This document shows positions 21,253 to 38,159 of a stretch of 64,000 bases of DNA, one piece after another (position 1 is the stretch's first letter; each line of letters starts with the position of its first letter). This DNA comes from Citrus sinensis. Taxonomy: Eukaryota > Streptophyta > Magnoliopsida > Sapindales > Rutaceae. Both the position numbers and the translations under genes were made by a program. A model generated the notes under the pieces. That model had not been told where the DNA came from. It saw only the letters and a list, made by a program, of their open reading frames with translations, and searched no databases. The DNA lies in assembly GCF_022201045.2 (NCBI RefSeq), contig NC_068561.1:25178501-25242500 (forward strand), in the 5' to 3' direction.

Positions 21253-23846
21253 ATGGCTTTTTATTTATTTACTTTGTTGTTCTTATTGTTCATTCACAAC
21301 TCTTGCGCTGAACTGATAAAAGCTTTACCAGGGCAACCCTCAAATGTTTCATTTAATCAATATTCAGGGTACATTGTAACAGATGCTGAACATGGCAGAG
21401 CTTTGTTTTATTACTTTGCCGAAGCTCAATCACCTGATCATCTTTCACTTCCCCTGACCTTGTGGCTAAACGGAGGTTCATATTCACATATATTTCCAAT
21501 TAATAAACTTTTTTTCTTATATGTATCATAAGATATTTAATTATTATATGGTATACAAGTTTTGATTATGTTATATATAAAATTGTAATTTGCAAGTAAC
21601 ACTTTGCTTGCTAGGTCCCGGATGTTCCTCAATTGGTTTTGGTGTATTCATGGAGCATGGTCCTTTCCAGCCAAGAGAAAATGGAAAGCTTCTCAAGAAT
21701 GAATATTCATGGAACTTGGGTAACATTTTTTTTATTTGGTTGCTTTATTTTATAATATTTATTTACAAATATGTTGATTGGTTTGAATATTTTTAATTTG
21801 TAGAATCCAATATGTTATATGTTGATTCACCGATTGGAGTTGGATATTCATACTCAAACACAAGCTCAGATTACAAATTATGGAATGATGCTGCAACCGG
21901 TAATTAAGATCTTTAATTCTTTATTAATTAACAATGGATTAATGTTTAATTAATATAACCAATTAATTTATTAGTTTCCATGCATAACGGAGTTTATTTT
22001 TGACTGTTTCATGCAGCTGAGGATAATTTGAGATTTATTGTGAATTGGTTTAAAGAATTTCCCCAGTACAAAGATTCTGAATTCTTTCTTGCTGGAGACA
22101 GCTATGCAGGTGGATTACTCTTTAAGTTGACTAATTTTTATTCATCTGATATAACTTGATGTACATGTTCGATAAGAAAGACATTTAAGTTCAGTATTGA
22201 TTTATTTCAGGCCATTATGTTCCGCAGCTAGCAACACTGATAATGAAGTACAACAAGCAGCCTAATATTAGACCAATTAAGCTCAGAGGCATAGCTGTAA
22301 TGTTACTAGCTAATTGGTTAAACTTATGCAGATTATATTTCTTTCCTACTAATTAATTTCCACATTTTTTACAAATGTTATTGCTTGTTGCTTCAATTCG
22401 ATTTAATTTGTATATATATGATCTGTGAATTTGTAGCTTGGGAATCCACTACTAGACCTTGACATAAGTGTGCTGGGAGGAGAGTATTTGTGGTCACATG
22501 GTGCAATATCTGATGAAACACTGATGCTGGAGAGGACTGTATGCAATGACTCAAAGTATCTTAGGGAATTCGTTCATGGTAACAATCACTCTCAGGGATG
22601 CAACCAAGTGTTTGATCGAATTTCAGAAGAAGTTGGCGCTGATATTGATCGCCAAGACTTGCTCTCGCCCTTCTGCGTACCAATATCAACCTCCACAGAG
22701 CAGTTTAAACCCATAGACAAGCATGGCAAGATACATAAAACGGTACATAAATTAAAATTAATATATGCATATCATGTGCAGAATGTAACGGTAGTCAATT
22801 GCTAATTGAATCTAGATGACATTTATCATAGCGTAGTTAATTATATTAATTTCTGATTATTGTAGATGGCTAGGAGAGGAGCTAGCACAGGTGATCCTTG
22901 CATTTATGGGAGAATATTTACTTATCTCAATAAGCCAAAAGTTCAAAAGGCACTTCATGCCAACACAACTCATTTGCCTTTCCACTGGGACTTTTGTGAT
23001 GGGTTTGAAACTAAACTCCTCTCTGTTTCTCATCTAATCAGGATTTTCTTTTTAATTGGTTAATTTATCCTTTCTGATGGCATATAACACTTTTGCAGAC
23101 CTCTTGTGTATCAATTTGAAGATTTTGAATTGAACATCATACCCCTAGTTTCAGAGCTTCTCAAAGAAGGCATTCCCATTCTGCTTTACAGGTTTTTCAA
23201 TTGTCATATTGATCAGGATTTTTTTTTTTTTTTTTGGTTATTACATCTATATATTAAATTTCTGGCGTTACAATTTTGAACCAATTATGCATGTGTTGTA
23301 TATTTGCAACTCTAAATTCTTCTTGTAAAATCAAACAGTGGAGATCAAGATACAAAAATCCCTCTCACTCAAACAAGGCTAATTGCTAACAGTTTAGCCA
23401 AGGACTTGAAGCTGCTCCCAGTTACAATTTATGGTCCCTGGTATAATGATAAGCAGGTATGCCAAACACTAGGCAGTTTTATGTTTCTAGTGAGAACGTT
23501 CCGCTTCATAATTCAATAAATGCATGGGTTTTTCTAGATGATCGTTAATTAATCCGAACGTCAACTACAGACTATTACTGTATTTTTGGCTCAGCACAAA
23601 ATTATATCAGTACTATATATGCATGTTTTAATATAAGAAAAGAGGTCTTGATTGACACTCGAATTGCAGGTGGGCGGCTGGTCACAGTCATTCGGTGCAT
23701 TTAGAGATGGAAAGAACGTGACAAATTTGACATTTGCAACTGTCAGAGGTGGTGCTCATGAGGTTCCCTTCACATCTCCTTCAGAGGCTCTCACATTGTT
23801 CCGATCATTGCTTACCAGATCCCCTCTACCTAGACCTCATAATTGA
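21253..23846 (+). CDS. Serine carboxypeptidase-like protein B (SCPL45-type, GDSYAG elbow)
   Basis: Paralogue of carboxypeptidase A with the same ten-exon structure: 21253-21475, 21615-21719, 21804-21899, 22017-22109, 22211-22296, 22437-22742, 22866-23002, 23099-23191, 23339-23456, 23670-23846, giving 477 aa. Signal peptide at residues 1 to about 20 ([20 protein letters not shown]). Motifs [31 protein letters not shown] and GGAHEVP (His449) are intact. The nucleophile elbow is GDSYAG (Ser170) instead of the peptidase consensus GESYAG kept by paralogue A. In carboxypeptidase Y the glutamate at this position contacts the substrate carboxylate, and GDSY is typical of SCPL acyltransferases, so specificity may differ. 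No frameshift or early stop is seen. Exon lengths equal those of A except exons 1, 6, 7 and 10, which differ by multiples of three. Confidence 0.93.
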
Positions 23847-26800
23847 TTAATTAATCTCGTTTCTAATAAGAGTCTATATATATATATATATTTTTAAAAA
23901 AAAACTTGTCTCTAAATTGTAAAATTTCCAAATAATGAGCCTTTCATGGACTGATGATCATGAGAGAGTCATATATATAATTTGAATTTGTGTGTTCCAA
24001 TATATTCAAATGATCAAAGCAGAAGTTTCGTATACTTGACCATCCTTAATTAATTTTATTTAGACTTTGTAAAGAAATTGAACCGTGTGGCCGACGTTTC
24101 ATGTCTTAATCAAGAGCAAAAAATTTAAATTAATTGTAATCATCCAAAAAAAAAAGTGATCCTAATTACTTTGAACAGCAAATACCTTCTTAACTAATTT
24201 GCGTAGGCGTATTCTTCAATGAAATTTGGAAAATATTGCTCTTGATTGGCCACTTATATATCTAAGTTTTATAAATCATGAAATAAATAAACAACATGAA
24301 TCTCGCATTCAAATATTGAATCCAAATTCCAATCTAAACCATTGACGCAGTTGAATAGAGTAATCACAACTTGCCTTAAAAAGTCTTTTTCCGTGGCAAC
24401 TAGAAGGAAGACCTAAATTTATTTTTTGTCAAAGTCTTCACAAATCACAACCCAGTATATATGGACCACAATGCCCCCACCCTCTTATCTTCAATGTTTT
24501 TTTTTTTTAATCAATTGATTATTTTTTAAATGCTAGTAACATATAATAATAGTTCAATCTTGCCTTTGGAACATCGGATTTTACAGATTGGAAAAAGCTT
24601 AGGTCAACATCTTTGATTTTAATACTACAGGAAGTGCAAAGACATGCGTGCTGACCCTTTCTTTTCTCTAGTCTCATCAATATCTAGGCTTGTTATTATT
24701 AATATAGAATACTATGTATTATCTCAGACACATGATATTAAAGAAATTAAAATATAACTTGTTATGAAGAACTTAAGCTAACTCTTTTAATTAGATTCCT
24801 TTCTTGATTGAAATTCATCTCTTGCTACATGAAATCACTGTTATTAATTATAATATTGAGTTGCAGGTAATATCTTTTGCCTTTTTTTTTTATTTTACTA
24901 ATAATCTAGCATTAGTTTAATCTCTACACAAAATAATTTAAATTCAAATCACAAGAAGATCATTGACATAGACCTTTATTAACTTGAAAGAGTAATTTAG
25001 CGGCCTCTCATTCTTTATTTCTGTTTATTGGCTTAGTCAAGATAAATCTAAGTCCATGAGGTCATTAATCAATCAGTACAATAAAAGAATACGCTCATTA
25101 ATTAAAAAGATTGGTGCACCATGTTTGTGACGTGAGTGTTAATTAATTACTATGCAATATGAACTCCAAATTATATTTGTGATAAAATATAGATTGAGTG
25201 AGATATGCTGACGCATTTACTAATAAATATTCATAATTTCAACAGTCATATTGAATCCATAGTGAGTTTAATAATCCAAGCAGTCGTTTCATGGACATTA
25301 AAACAACATTAATTTCGTTCAACTCAAGTTAATTTCAAATGGGTGATGCAAGTTGACGAGAGATATATGAAGCTCAGATCCCTATATCTATAATTGGTGC
25401 CACAATTGATGAATCTAAACTTAAAAAGTTAATTAACAGAATCATCTATTGGAAGATAATATGTAGATATTAATCTATCAAAAAAGAAGAAGGGTTATGT
25501 CCTCAATGAACGTGTCGCAAAAAGTTTAGCGATAAGACATGAGTAAACAGTGTTAGCGTCCTTGGGAACGTGATTAGTTACCAGAAAATATACTATACAG
25601 AAATGTCTAGATGTTTAAGGAAATTACCATAATGCAGGATCTGAATAGTTGTTCAATATATTAATTTTAAAAAAAATAAGTTAAGCTAATTATTAGCTTA
25701 TATGTTCACAAATATAATGTGATTCTTGATAATCATAGTGTGCAACAATAGCTAATTAACATCATGACACTTAAAAGCAATATTCATTGTTTTGCCATCA
25801 GCTTGTATCACTCAGAAAGTTGACTACAATTAGTTAATGTGATTACTTGCTTTATACATCTTGTCTAAGGGTCCTACATTACGGATCATATCTTTAGTTT
25901 CCTTTATTTTTTTCCTAAATAAGACTGTAAATGTTCATCACTTGTTAATTAATGAGAATAGTATCTAAAGTTGGAGAAAGTCTATTAAATATGATCACCA
26001 CTTGCTTAATATTATTTTTTAAAATAAATGAATATATAACGTAATATCATTTTTTTGTTGTACAATTGATGTGGTACTTCTAATGTATTAAAAAGTTTCT
26101 CCTAAAGTTGACATATTATATTTTAGTATTTGGTCTTATCATCTTACAAGTAAAGTATTTAATGTAGTTCTATATAAAATATTTGAGGAAACTTTTTGTT
26201 TCATTAAAAACCAAAAAAAATTTACTACTTCAATGCCTAAAAAATTACAATATTGTTGTGGGGTCTTGTATATGTAACTTATGGCAAACACAAAACTAGT
26301 TACTCATGATCTCCGACATCTTTCACATGTTACCATAATTTAGAATTGATTAACCATTTTTGAGTTGTTGTAAGTTATATGTAATTTATTAGCTGCCGTT
26401 GTTGTGATGATTTCATGGCAAATTCACTTCGAAATTTTCCAGTTGTGGGACATAGTACATTTTATCATAATAATAATTATGTGATTGATTTGTTGGTTTA
26501 GTTTCTTAAATCACTTTGACCTAAAAACTGAAGTGGCGGAAAAATGGCACATAGGATTTGAACACAATACCTAGTTTTGCTCTAATGCCATGTTTTTTTT
26601 TTTAAAAAAAAATTGATTTATGATAGTTTAAATTGAAGAAAGTAATCAAGTACAACTTGGTTAGAGTATCTCAAAACACTTTTCAAATAAAATTTTACTA
26701 CTTATTTGGAAAGCGACATCCGCATTTAAGCCCCAAAAAATACTTTAATTAAGATTTTTTAAATAAGAAATGAGTTTCTCTCTTCAATTTTATAGAGTTG

Positions 26801-27731
26801 TTTTCTTCATCTTCAATTTATATTTTATTATTTTTTATTGGAGAGAGAGAGAAGTACTTCAATTACTATTTATTTTTCCATTGAAAAATATTTATTTGAT
26901 TAAAATAATATTAACTTATTTATATTTGAAGAATCTTTTGAAGAATAACACATTTTTTCATTCTTAAAGAGGTAGTCTTGAAAAACACTCTAATATTAAA
27001 TCATACGCATGAATGAATATGATGGCCGAGTTAGCTAACCTAGCTAGCTAACAACTAATGCAAGTGATGGAAGTAGAAAAAATAATTCACAAAAACAAAC
27101 GAAATTAATCAAGGTCAACGAATATGGACAACATTGCATTGCCTCATGTCTTAACATGGATACCGTGTTAAGCTAAGAGGCGTATTGACCGGAAAATTGA
27201 CAACTAATTAAACAAGGGCAATGCTTGACTGTGGCCACCGTCCACCACCACCGCCGTGGCTTAATAAGTCATCTCTCATACATAAAATTTGACTGTTAGC
27301 CCATGTGACGTCGTATTAGTACGAAGCTTCAACGATAGTACTATAATAACATTAATCAATTAATAAGCTTGCCGCAAATTCAGCTCTCTCTCTCTTGACT
27401 GTGAAAGTTGAAGTTGAATTAATCCTTTTTATACTCCTTGTTTTATTAATTATTTAATATATATCAAATAGCTGTGGAGATAGTTGACATTTTGTTTGTG
27501 TGTGTCTGCGTAATTGTGAGCTATGAGTTAATGAGATTTTTTGAATAGGTTAATTAATTTAATATTTTAAAATGTACAAAAGACTTCTGGGGTCTTGTAA
27601 TAGTATAATTGGAAGAGAAGTTCAATGGAGATTATTATGTTCAAGTTTTATATATAAGTATTAAGAATATTAAGGGCTGGCAGAAGGAAAGAGAGATATT
27701 TGATCCTTCAAATTAAGCTGCAGCAATTTAA
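23847..27731. other. Gene-free region between carboxypeptidase B and the WRKY gene
   Basis: Almost 3.9 kb of AT-rich sequence without a credible protein frame or recognisable transposon ends. The first 200 bp probably contain the 3' UTR of carboxypeptidase B. The last 600 bp contain the WRKY promoter, with the W-box cluster listed separately and a CT-rich leader near 27380-27395. Confidence 0.5.
27185..27400 (+). promoter_or_regulatory. W-box cluster upstream of the WRKY gene
   Basis: Four TTGAC(C/T) W-box cores lie 330-550 bp upstream of the ATG on the sense strand: TTGACC 27185-27190, TTGACT 27225-27230, TTGACT 27289-27294 and TTGACT 27395-27400. The last three share the extended form TTGACTGT. 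WRKY proteins bind this element, so the arrangement suggests auto- or cross-regulation. Functional status is inferred. Confidence 0.5.
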
Positions 27732-30734
<3,003 letters not shown>

Positions 30735-32127
30735 TGGGGTTGATAATTGACTTTTTGGATGTGACCGAAGTTTGGGAATAAGTAATAAATAATATTGAGA
30801 ATGATCAAAGTGTATATAGTTACTTAATGTTTATGTATGGAATTGATACAGTCCTGTTCACATTGTCCGCAAATGCAACCAGTCGAATCTGAGCTTGTAG
30901 ATTTCTTGCTAATACAAACCATTGATTCTGTATTATACATATTCAGCGTGCAGTTAAGGTCTAAGTCAACTTTAAAGGAGAGTAGTTCATATATAAAATG
31001 AGCTGACGGTCTTAAATTAGGGTTTCAAGTGCAAGTACCCACTGACTCGTTACAATCAAGTAGTCCTGTAATATGACCTACAGCTGAGATAGGATCTCGT
31101 CACATATTTGCGGGTTGTTAGTTAGTTTCACTTGGTAAGATCTCTAGTGTTAAAAAATAAAGGGAGAATTCAACTCTGCACGCATGATTGGTGAGCTTCC
31201 AATCATGTGATGTTTTAAAAAATAAAAGTATAAAAATTAGGGGTCGAATGCACTAAATAAATTTCTGGAACTGGATTGATAATTTCATCATCTAATTTCC
31301 TGGAACTGGATTGATAGTTTCATCGTCTGCAGAGCACTTGACGGACATGAAAAAATAAAAAAATAAAAAAAATAACAATAATAATGAAAAATAAAAATTA
31401 GGATTACTTATTGATAAAATGTAAGTCAATTGACATCGGAACATTTTATTGCAATGGTTTATTACTATTATATTAGTATTATTACTTTTGCCAAAAATGT
31501 TAATTTACTATTTTACATTACGTTACAATATAAAACGTTAAAGATGTAAGCAACTGACTAACAATAACGAGGACGCGCACCAAAATGACCTCAATTGCAC
31601 TATATAGTCTACTTGTTTTCCAATTAGAGACAACAGAAAACTCCTGTGATATATTTTATTTATCTAATTATTCAACAATACATTAGGGAACTCCAAAAAA
31701 TAATATTGAATAATGAGACTGAGTCTATTGCATGATTTATGCAGAAAATTGTAACTCAATACTCTTTGATATATAGCACAATTGTTTACACAAGACAGCT
31801 CCCTACAAAAACAATGGGCTCTGTTCATCCAACCTCCTGCACTAACCGGTAACATCCCCAAAATAAATCTTTATGAGAACCTTTTTGCGGCCAAAGTCCT
31901 TAAACATGAAAAAATAACGGCTAGGCGGGCCGGCAGTCAGTAGCAATCATGAAGAATAGAGTTTCATATGATTCATACACCGCTGCAACAAAAATCATAA
32001 AGTTTAAATGCCAATATGTAATAGATCAAAAAGTTTACTCTCACGTCAATTATCAACACATAATCTACGAGCATATCACCTTGCCAGTACTGTTGAAAAT
32101 GTTGCTCCATCTTCGAGACATCTTTCT
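30735..32127. other. Convergent intergenic region (WRKY 3' / GUF1 3')
   Basis: About 1.4 kb between two converging genes. It should contain both 3' UTRs. A 34-35-bp direct repeat, imperfect (TGGAACTGGATTGATAATTT against TGGAACTGGATTGATAGTTT), lies at about 31261-31330. No other structure or gene was seen. Confidence 0.5.
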
Positions 32128-35100
32128 TCATGAAACTCTCAATAGTTGATGAAAAGCCTCCTGAGGTATATCAACAGAACCAACGCGCTTCATTCGCTTC
32201 TTTCCTTCTTTTTGCTTCTCCAATAGCTTCCTTTTCCTTGTAACATCTCCACCATAGCACTTTGCAAGAACATTCTTTCTCATAGCCGAAATCCTATGAA
32301 CAGAACATCAAGGGTTAGCTAACAGTTTGGAAGAAAGAATTATCAAAATTTTAGAAAAAAAATGACAAAAAACAATGACAATCTCTTGCTTTACGAATGC
32401 CAATGAAAATTGCAAGAACCGCTATCTAAAGAAAATGGTCACATATCAAAACTGATATAGTGACATCACTCAAATAGAAAAGACCAGTATGAAAAGGTTT
32501 CCATGACTTACGTCTCCCTCGCAATAACCTTTGATCCAATTGCAGCTTGAATGGTTATCTCAAACATTTGCCTGCTCAGATTCAAATCACCTGAGGCTAC
32601 TACATAAACAAGCAAATAGACTATGAAAACTAATATATTAAATGAAAAGACCTGTCTATGAATTTCTTCAGCTTCTCCACCAGTTCACGACCAACACGTT
32701 GAGCCTTTAAATTGTGCACAATTGTTGCCATTGCATCAACAGGTTGACCATTCAAGAGGATATCGAGTTTCACCATATCAGCTTGTTGATATCTGTTAAT
32801 GAGACCCGTCATGTGTGAAATGTGGAGAAATCATATCCAAATATCCCATCCAATCAGATGATGTATAAATGCTTTCCACATAAATAAAAGGAAGTACAAA
32901 AGAGAGAGAGATTACTCTGAATCCTCATAATCGAATGATGCATAACCTGAAGTCAAACTCTTCAATTCATTATAAAAATCCACAACAATTTCCCTCAAAG
33001 GTAGACAATACTTCATAAATGCCCGCTGGCTGCATATATGAAAATCAAATGATCAGTACTTCAACTGTGAATCAGTTCAAGGAAGGGTACATAAAGCTTG
33101 CAAATTAAATCGCATACGTAACAAATGCAGAAACTGACAGTACAATTTAGTAATGTAGGGTATATATATATTTCAACTACAAGTTTTATGATTAGATCAG
33201 ATATATGTTCTATGGATACCAAGAATTTAAATACAAAGTTTAATTTATTTTCATGCTAAAATCATCATGATCCAGGAGTCAAAATTACCTGTCAATAAAC
33301 AAGTACTCCAACTGCTGTCCTCTTCGCTCGGAGCAAAGTGTAATCACAGATCCCACGTACCTTAGGGCAGAAAAATTTCATTCTGGATGAATAAATACAC
33401 TGATGCAAAAGAACTTACCCAGTAAGGGAGTTGAGGGCTTACTCACTAGGAATGATAATTGTCGCTACCACAGTAGGTTCCCAGCAGGCTGTAACCCGTT
33501 TTTTAGGATTGGAGGGCAATGAGGCAGGATTCTGTACTTCTGCTTTACTAAAGAATGGGTCCATGTATCATTAGGTAAAGCACTTCTTAAACAATCTTAA
33601 AAGCGATATACAAGACATACCTCCCATCAGAATACTCAAATATATAAGGCACAGTGGGGACTGTTGAAATGACATGAGCTCCATACTCCTATCATATATA
33701 TTAACAGAGGGGTTCATGAGAATAAGCAATACTTCCAATATTATTAAGCCAAATACAAGTGTCCAAGTAAAATTCTAGACAAACATGGTAAGATATGTCG
33801 GCAAAATAAGCATAATAACTGATATTTTATTAGTTTTATCTAACTTTATTATTTTTTAAATGTGATCCATCAACAACAATGAAAAGACACGGTGAAGAAA
33901 ATTCCTTAACTACATAAAGGCATATTAATGTCCACGATATTAGGTCCATATGTACATTAAGAAGCTTGTATGAGTGCTAGAAGAAAACCTAATTTAGATG
34001 CTGCTGCTAGAAAATTTGGTGTTGGCTTGGAAAGAAAGGTAAAAAGTTCATACAGCTGGACCCAACCAATATGAAAGCAAAGTTCGTTTATCTATTATAA
34101 AGAAACTCCCTCCAAATGGGAAAAAGATGAACATTTCAAAATGCAAATAGGCTGTGTTGGTACTGCATCTTCATATTGTATTTGAGGACTATGTCAACTG
34201 CAAACACAAAAAAGGGGAAAACACCTGTTCAAGTCGTTGATGAAAAACGTCCATGTGAAGTAAGCCTAAGAAACCACACCTGTAGTACAACATGTTAATT
34301 GTTACCAAAAAATAGAAAACAGGATACTTAGTCACAAGTTTGATTTTCACTGTAGTGAGATGAATCACTCAGTGGCTGAGGCCAGACCTAAAACCCAGTC
34401 CAAGTGCTGTGCTAGTCTCTTTAGTAACAGAGACACTGGCATCATTGCACGTGAGTCTCTCTATTGCATGGTTGAGCACTTCAAAATCAGATCCATCAGC
34501 AGGATAAAGACCAGAGAACACCATATGTTTGGCAGGCTTAAAACCTACATTTTTGGGGCATATAAGAAACCATGTCAAAGGGAAGGTATAAGGACCAGTG
34601 AATTCAGAACTACTTAAATCAAGTAGAAAATGAAAGGCAAGGACGATAACATAACATGTAGAGCCCTTACAGCTACAACACCGGCATATATTGCACTTTG
34701 AAGAAAATACAGCAGAACAACCAAAATACTCACCTTTCTACAAACAGAATTACAAAAACAGAGAAAGAAAACAACCAAATAGTAAGCCTGCCTCAAACAA
34801 ATACTCCAACTATTAAGGTAGAGATAATATGTTTATGACTGGCAAGATCTGCGTGAAAAGGCTAACAGAATGAAGATAATGTTCTGTAGCAGGAAAAAAA
34901 GATGAATATATACCTGGAAGTGGCTCAACAATGCTTTTATTGTGATAGAGAGTATCACCAATGCGTGCCTCTTTCGTTGAACGCATGCCAGTCACAACAT
35001 AACCCACTTGTCCAGTAAGAAGAACCCCAGTAGGAGTGAGTTCAGGATGCATGATTCCAACATCCACAATTTCATAAGCTTGGCCAGTTGCAGCCGATGA

Positions 35101-36401
35101 GATCTTATCTCCTTTGCGCAAAGTTCCATCAACAACTGCAACATGGCATATTACTCCTTTGTACTCATCATAATATGAATCCAACAAAAGCATACGCAAA
35201 GATGAATTTATAATCCCACGAGGAGGAGGTATCCGCTCTATGACTGCAGGAAGGACATGCTCAAGACCCTGCCCTGTTTTTGCAGATGTTAAAAGGGCTT
35301 CACTAGGGTCAAGATCAAACATTGATTTCAGCTGAGCTTTGACACGATCAGGATCAGCAGTAGGCTGATCAATTTTGTTTATGACAGGTATTATCGTCAG
35401 TTCAGATTCAAAAGCAAGATAAAAGTTAGCAACAGTTTGTGCCTGAACACCTTGGGCAGCATCCACAACCAAAAGAGCACCCTGGCAAGCTGCTAGGGAT
35501 CTCGACACCTCATAGCTGAAATCTACATGACCAGGTGTGTCGATAAGATTTAGTAGAAAACTTGAGGGATAATGAGCTTCACTAGTGCCAGGGCCATTCA
35601 ACTCGTTTCTGTAAAACATAGTAGCTGTCTGTGCTTTAACGGTTATTCCCCTTTCTCTCTCCACCTAAAAATATCCCCACTTCATCACATTTACAACAGA
35701 CAGTAAATAAATACCTTCAATATATATTTTCCCGGACATAAATATATGCTATCATTTTGAGAAGTGTGAAACTAATGTGAAATAAAACAAACAGGTTTAG
35801 AAAAAGAATGTGGATGAAGTATACATAGAGGCCATCATCTCAAGCTTATTTAGCGAAGCTTTCTAGTCTTCATATTTCCGAGACAATAACAATTTCAAAC
35901 GACAACGATATCAAAGAAGCATACTCTGACAAACTAAAATGACAAAAACCACATTGAATTTACAAAACAAATCCATAAACCTAATGTAAAATCCAAAAAA
36001 CACCCACTTTAAATTGCATGTTAAATAATCTAATAAAAAAAATGAAAAATTCATCATTATACCTGCAATTTATCAAGATACTGAGGCTGCCCATGCCCTC
36101 TTTTGATAGTGCCAGTGAGTTCCAAAAGCCTGTCAGCGAGCGTTGATTTTCCATGGTCAACATGGGCAATTATAGAAAAGTTTCTGATTCTCTCAGGTGG
36201 GTACTGGGTCAAGTCTACATTTGTATTATCTCTGTTGTCATGTTGGCGAGAATTTGAAGAAAATGAACGAGTTGAGTCAAGCAAACAACGGTGGTTTTGG
36301 CAGTGGCTGAATCTAAAATTTATTGGATTGGTTTTAGCGATTGAGGAGAGTATAAAGTGAGATTTTTTAAGGGTTTTAGAGGCTCCGTATATAGACCCCA
36401 T
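32128..36401 (-). CDS. GUF1: Translation factor GUF1 / LepA (EF4) homologue, mitochondrial
   Basis: Ribosome-dependent GTPase of the LepA/EF4 family, thought to promote back-translocation and fidelity of organelle protein synthesis. Eleven minus-strand exons (36401-36063, 35664-34914, 34544-34388, 34279-34225, 33688-33621, 33547-33443, 33360-33289, 33029-32916, 32792-32652, 32571-32512, 32293-32128) join to 675 aa, the usual length for plant GUF1. The N-terminus (about 60 residues, Ser/Arg/Asn-rich, few acidic) looks like a mitochondrial presequence. GTPase motifs: AHVDHGKST (79-87), GITVKAQT switch I, DTPGH (155-159), NKID (209-212) and SAKTG. LepA-specific C-terminal signatures include [33 protein letters not shown] and the lysine-rich end [20 protein letters not shown]. 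The stop is TGA at 32130-32128. Its promoter appears interrupted by the element at 36471-38890. Confidence 0.95.
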
Positions 36402-37146
36402 TTGAAGGGTTTTAGCAGAAGATGTGCTGCCGTAGCCAAATTGTTTCGAGAAAGCGCTTCAGAAATTAGCGTGCCAATTGCGCCCGGTACACCTCCATAC
36501 TTCAAAAATTATCTCAATACCCTAAAATTTGTTTTTGCCAAAATTTTCATTGATACCCTTTAAAGACTCATAAAAAATTACTAATCTATCCTCATTTTAA
36601 AATATTTCAATTCAACGGACAGCTCCTCTCCCTTCTCTACTGAAGCAAACAAACACTCATCTGCTGCAATTCTCTCCATTATCAAACTCAAACAAACAAA
36701 CACTGTAATTCCCTCACCGGCATCACCTCTACCGAAAACAAACATTCATTCTCCATACATGGTAAATCAAACTTCAACACGAGCAAACTAAGCCTGAGAA
36801 GGGGAAGCTGCCACAACTAAGAAAGTGAAGCATAGTTCGTCACTACATAATCGCCGGAGAGAGTTGAACATTTACTGTAAAATTATCAGATTGTAACTAG
36901 TTGAGACAAGTAATTCCATGTAATTAGTTTTCTTGTTAATATTCAAGGGAAAAAAACAAAAAGTTAGGGTTTTATATTGAAAAAATAGATTAATTAGTTG
37001 TGGGTCTCTCATAACATGTTTGAAAACAAATTTCTAGTTGTTTTGCTGCATGCAAATTGTGAAAAATTAATGGATTGTGCTGATTATAATTTTGTTATGT
37101 AACACAAGATTTGGTCGTGTAAGGTTATGTAAGATTCAAGGTTGTG

Positions 37147-37317
37147 TATTACACGATCTTCATGTATTGCACGATTACACGATCTTCATGTATTGCACGA
37201 TTACACGACCTTTATGTATTACACGTTTACACGACCTTCATGTATTGCATGTTTATACGACCTTCATGTATTATACAATTACACGATCTTCTTGTATTAC
37301 ACAATTACACGACCTTA
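37147..37317. repeat. 26-bp tandem repeat inside the Mutator-like element
   Basis: About six and a half units of the form TATTGCACGATTACACGATC + TTCATG, with units starting at 37165, 37191, 37217, 37243, 37269 and 37295. Units differ by a few bases each (for example ATTACACGACC, GTTTATACGACC). Because 26 is not a multiple of three, the open frames across it are incidental. Confidence 0.9.
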
Positions 37318-38159
37318 AATTCCACATTTTATTTTTTGTCAATAGAATCTACACATTACATTTAGTTTAATTAGGCTCACAATAAATTGGAATGGTGCAT
37401 ATACATTTATCTGGTGAAATGTCATTAGTTAGAGAGATTCTTAATTTCCAATTATAAGCCATGTTAAGTCATGATATGTCTAGTTATGAGTGGAAATATT
37501 TTATCATTGCGAATGGTGTTCTTATGTGTATAACATTACATTAATTTCCTATAGTTGATATTTTTTTTTGTTAATTGATTTCATGGATTAATTATATGCA
37601 GGCATTCCTCATGTATGCTTGTATGCTTGGCCAGAGGAAGAAAGCACTTTGAAGATAAAAAAAAAAAAAAAAAACTTTTTAAATGGCTGTAATATGTTTA
37701 ATTACGACTTTAAAATTACACTAATTTTTCCATTAATCATTAGATTAATTTAGTTCTTTAAAAACTTAATTTGTGCTAAGAATTTATATTTGCTGCTATG
37801 CAAAAAATGTCAATGAAAATTATTAAAAAAAAGAAGTGAAATTAAATTGGAATCTAAAAAAATTCTACATCATCATTGGTTTGAATTGTAACTGGTGGCA
37901 TAGGATCAGATGTCTTAAGTTTGAACTTCATTGTGATTTCGAATTCCGAAGTATCTATATCAATAACTTCAGCTATCTTCTCCACCAATTCGGCATATGT
38001 TGTCGATCGTGGTATCATTATCCCTTTAGCCTTTGAACCTTTGAACTTATACTCGTCATTTTACTCAATCCATTCACCATTGAAGATAATATGCACACGT
38101 ACCAAAACCATATCTGATGATACAATAAAAACAATAATATTAAATTTCATATACAAGTA

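Noticed and set aside
26770-26967. A 65-codon frame rich in Phe, Leu and Ile
   Set aside because: AT-rich composition artefact with no signal-peptide cleavage context or homology recognised.
37147-37317. Regular 26-bp repeats resembling a CRISPR array
   Set aside because: Units are directly adjacent with no unique spacers, units themselves vary, and the context is a plant DNA transposon.
37077-37370. Two overlapping open frames of 73-97 codons rich in repeated LHDLHVL / TITRSSCI-like peptides
   Set aside because: They are translations of the 26-bp tandem array; period 26 is not a codon multiple and there is no other coding signal.
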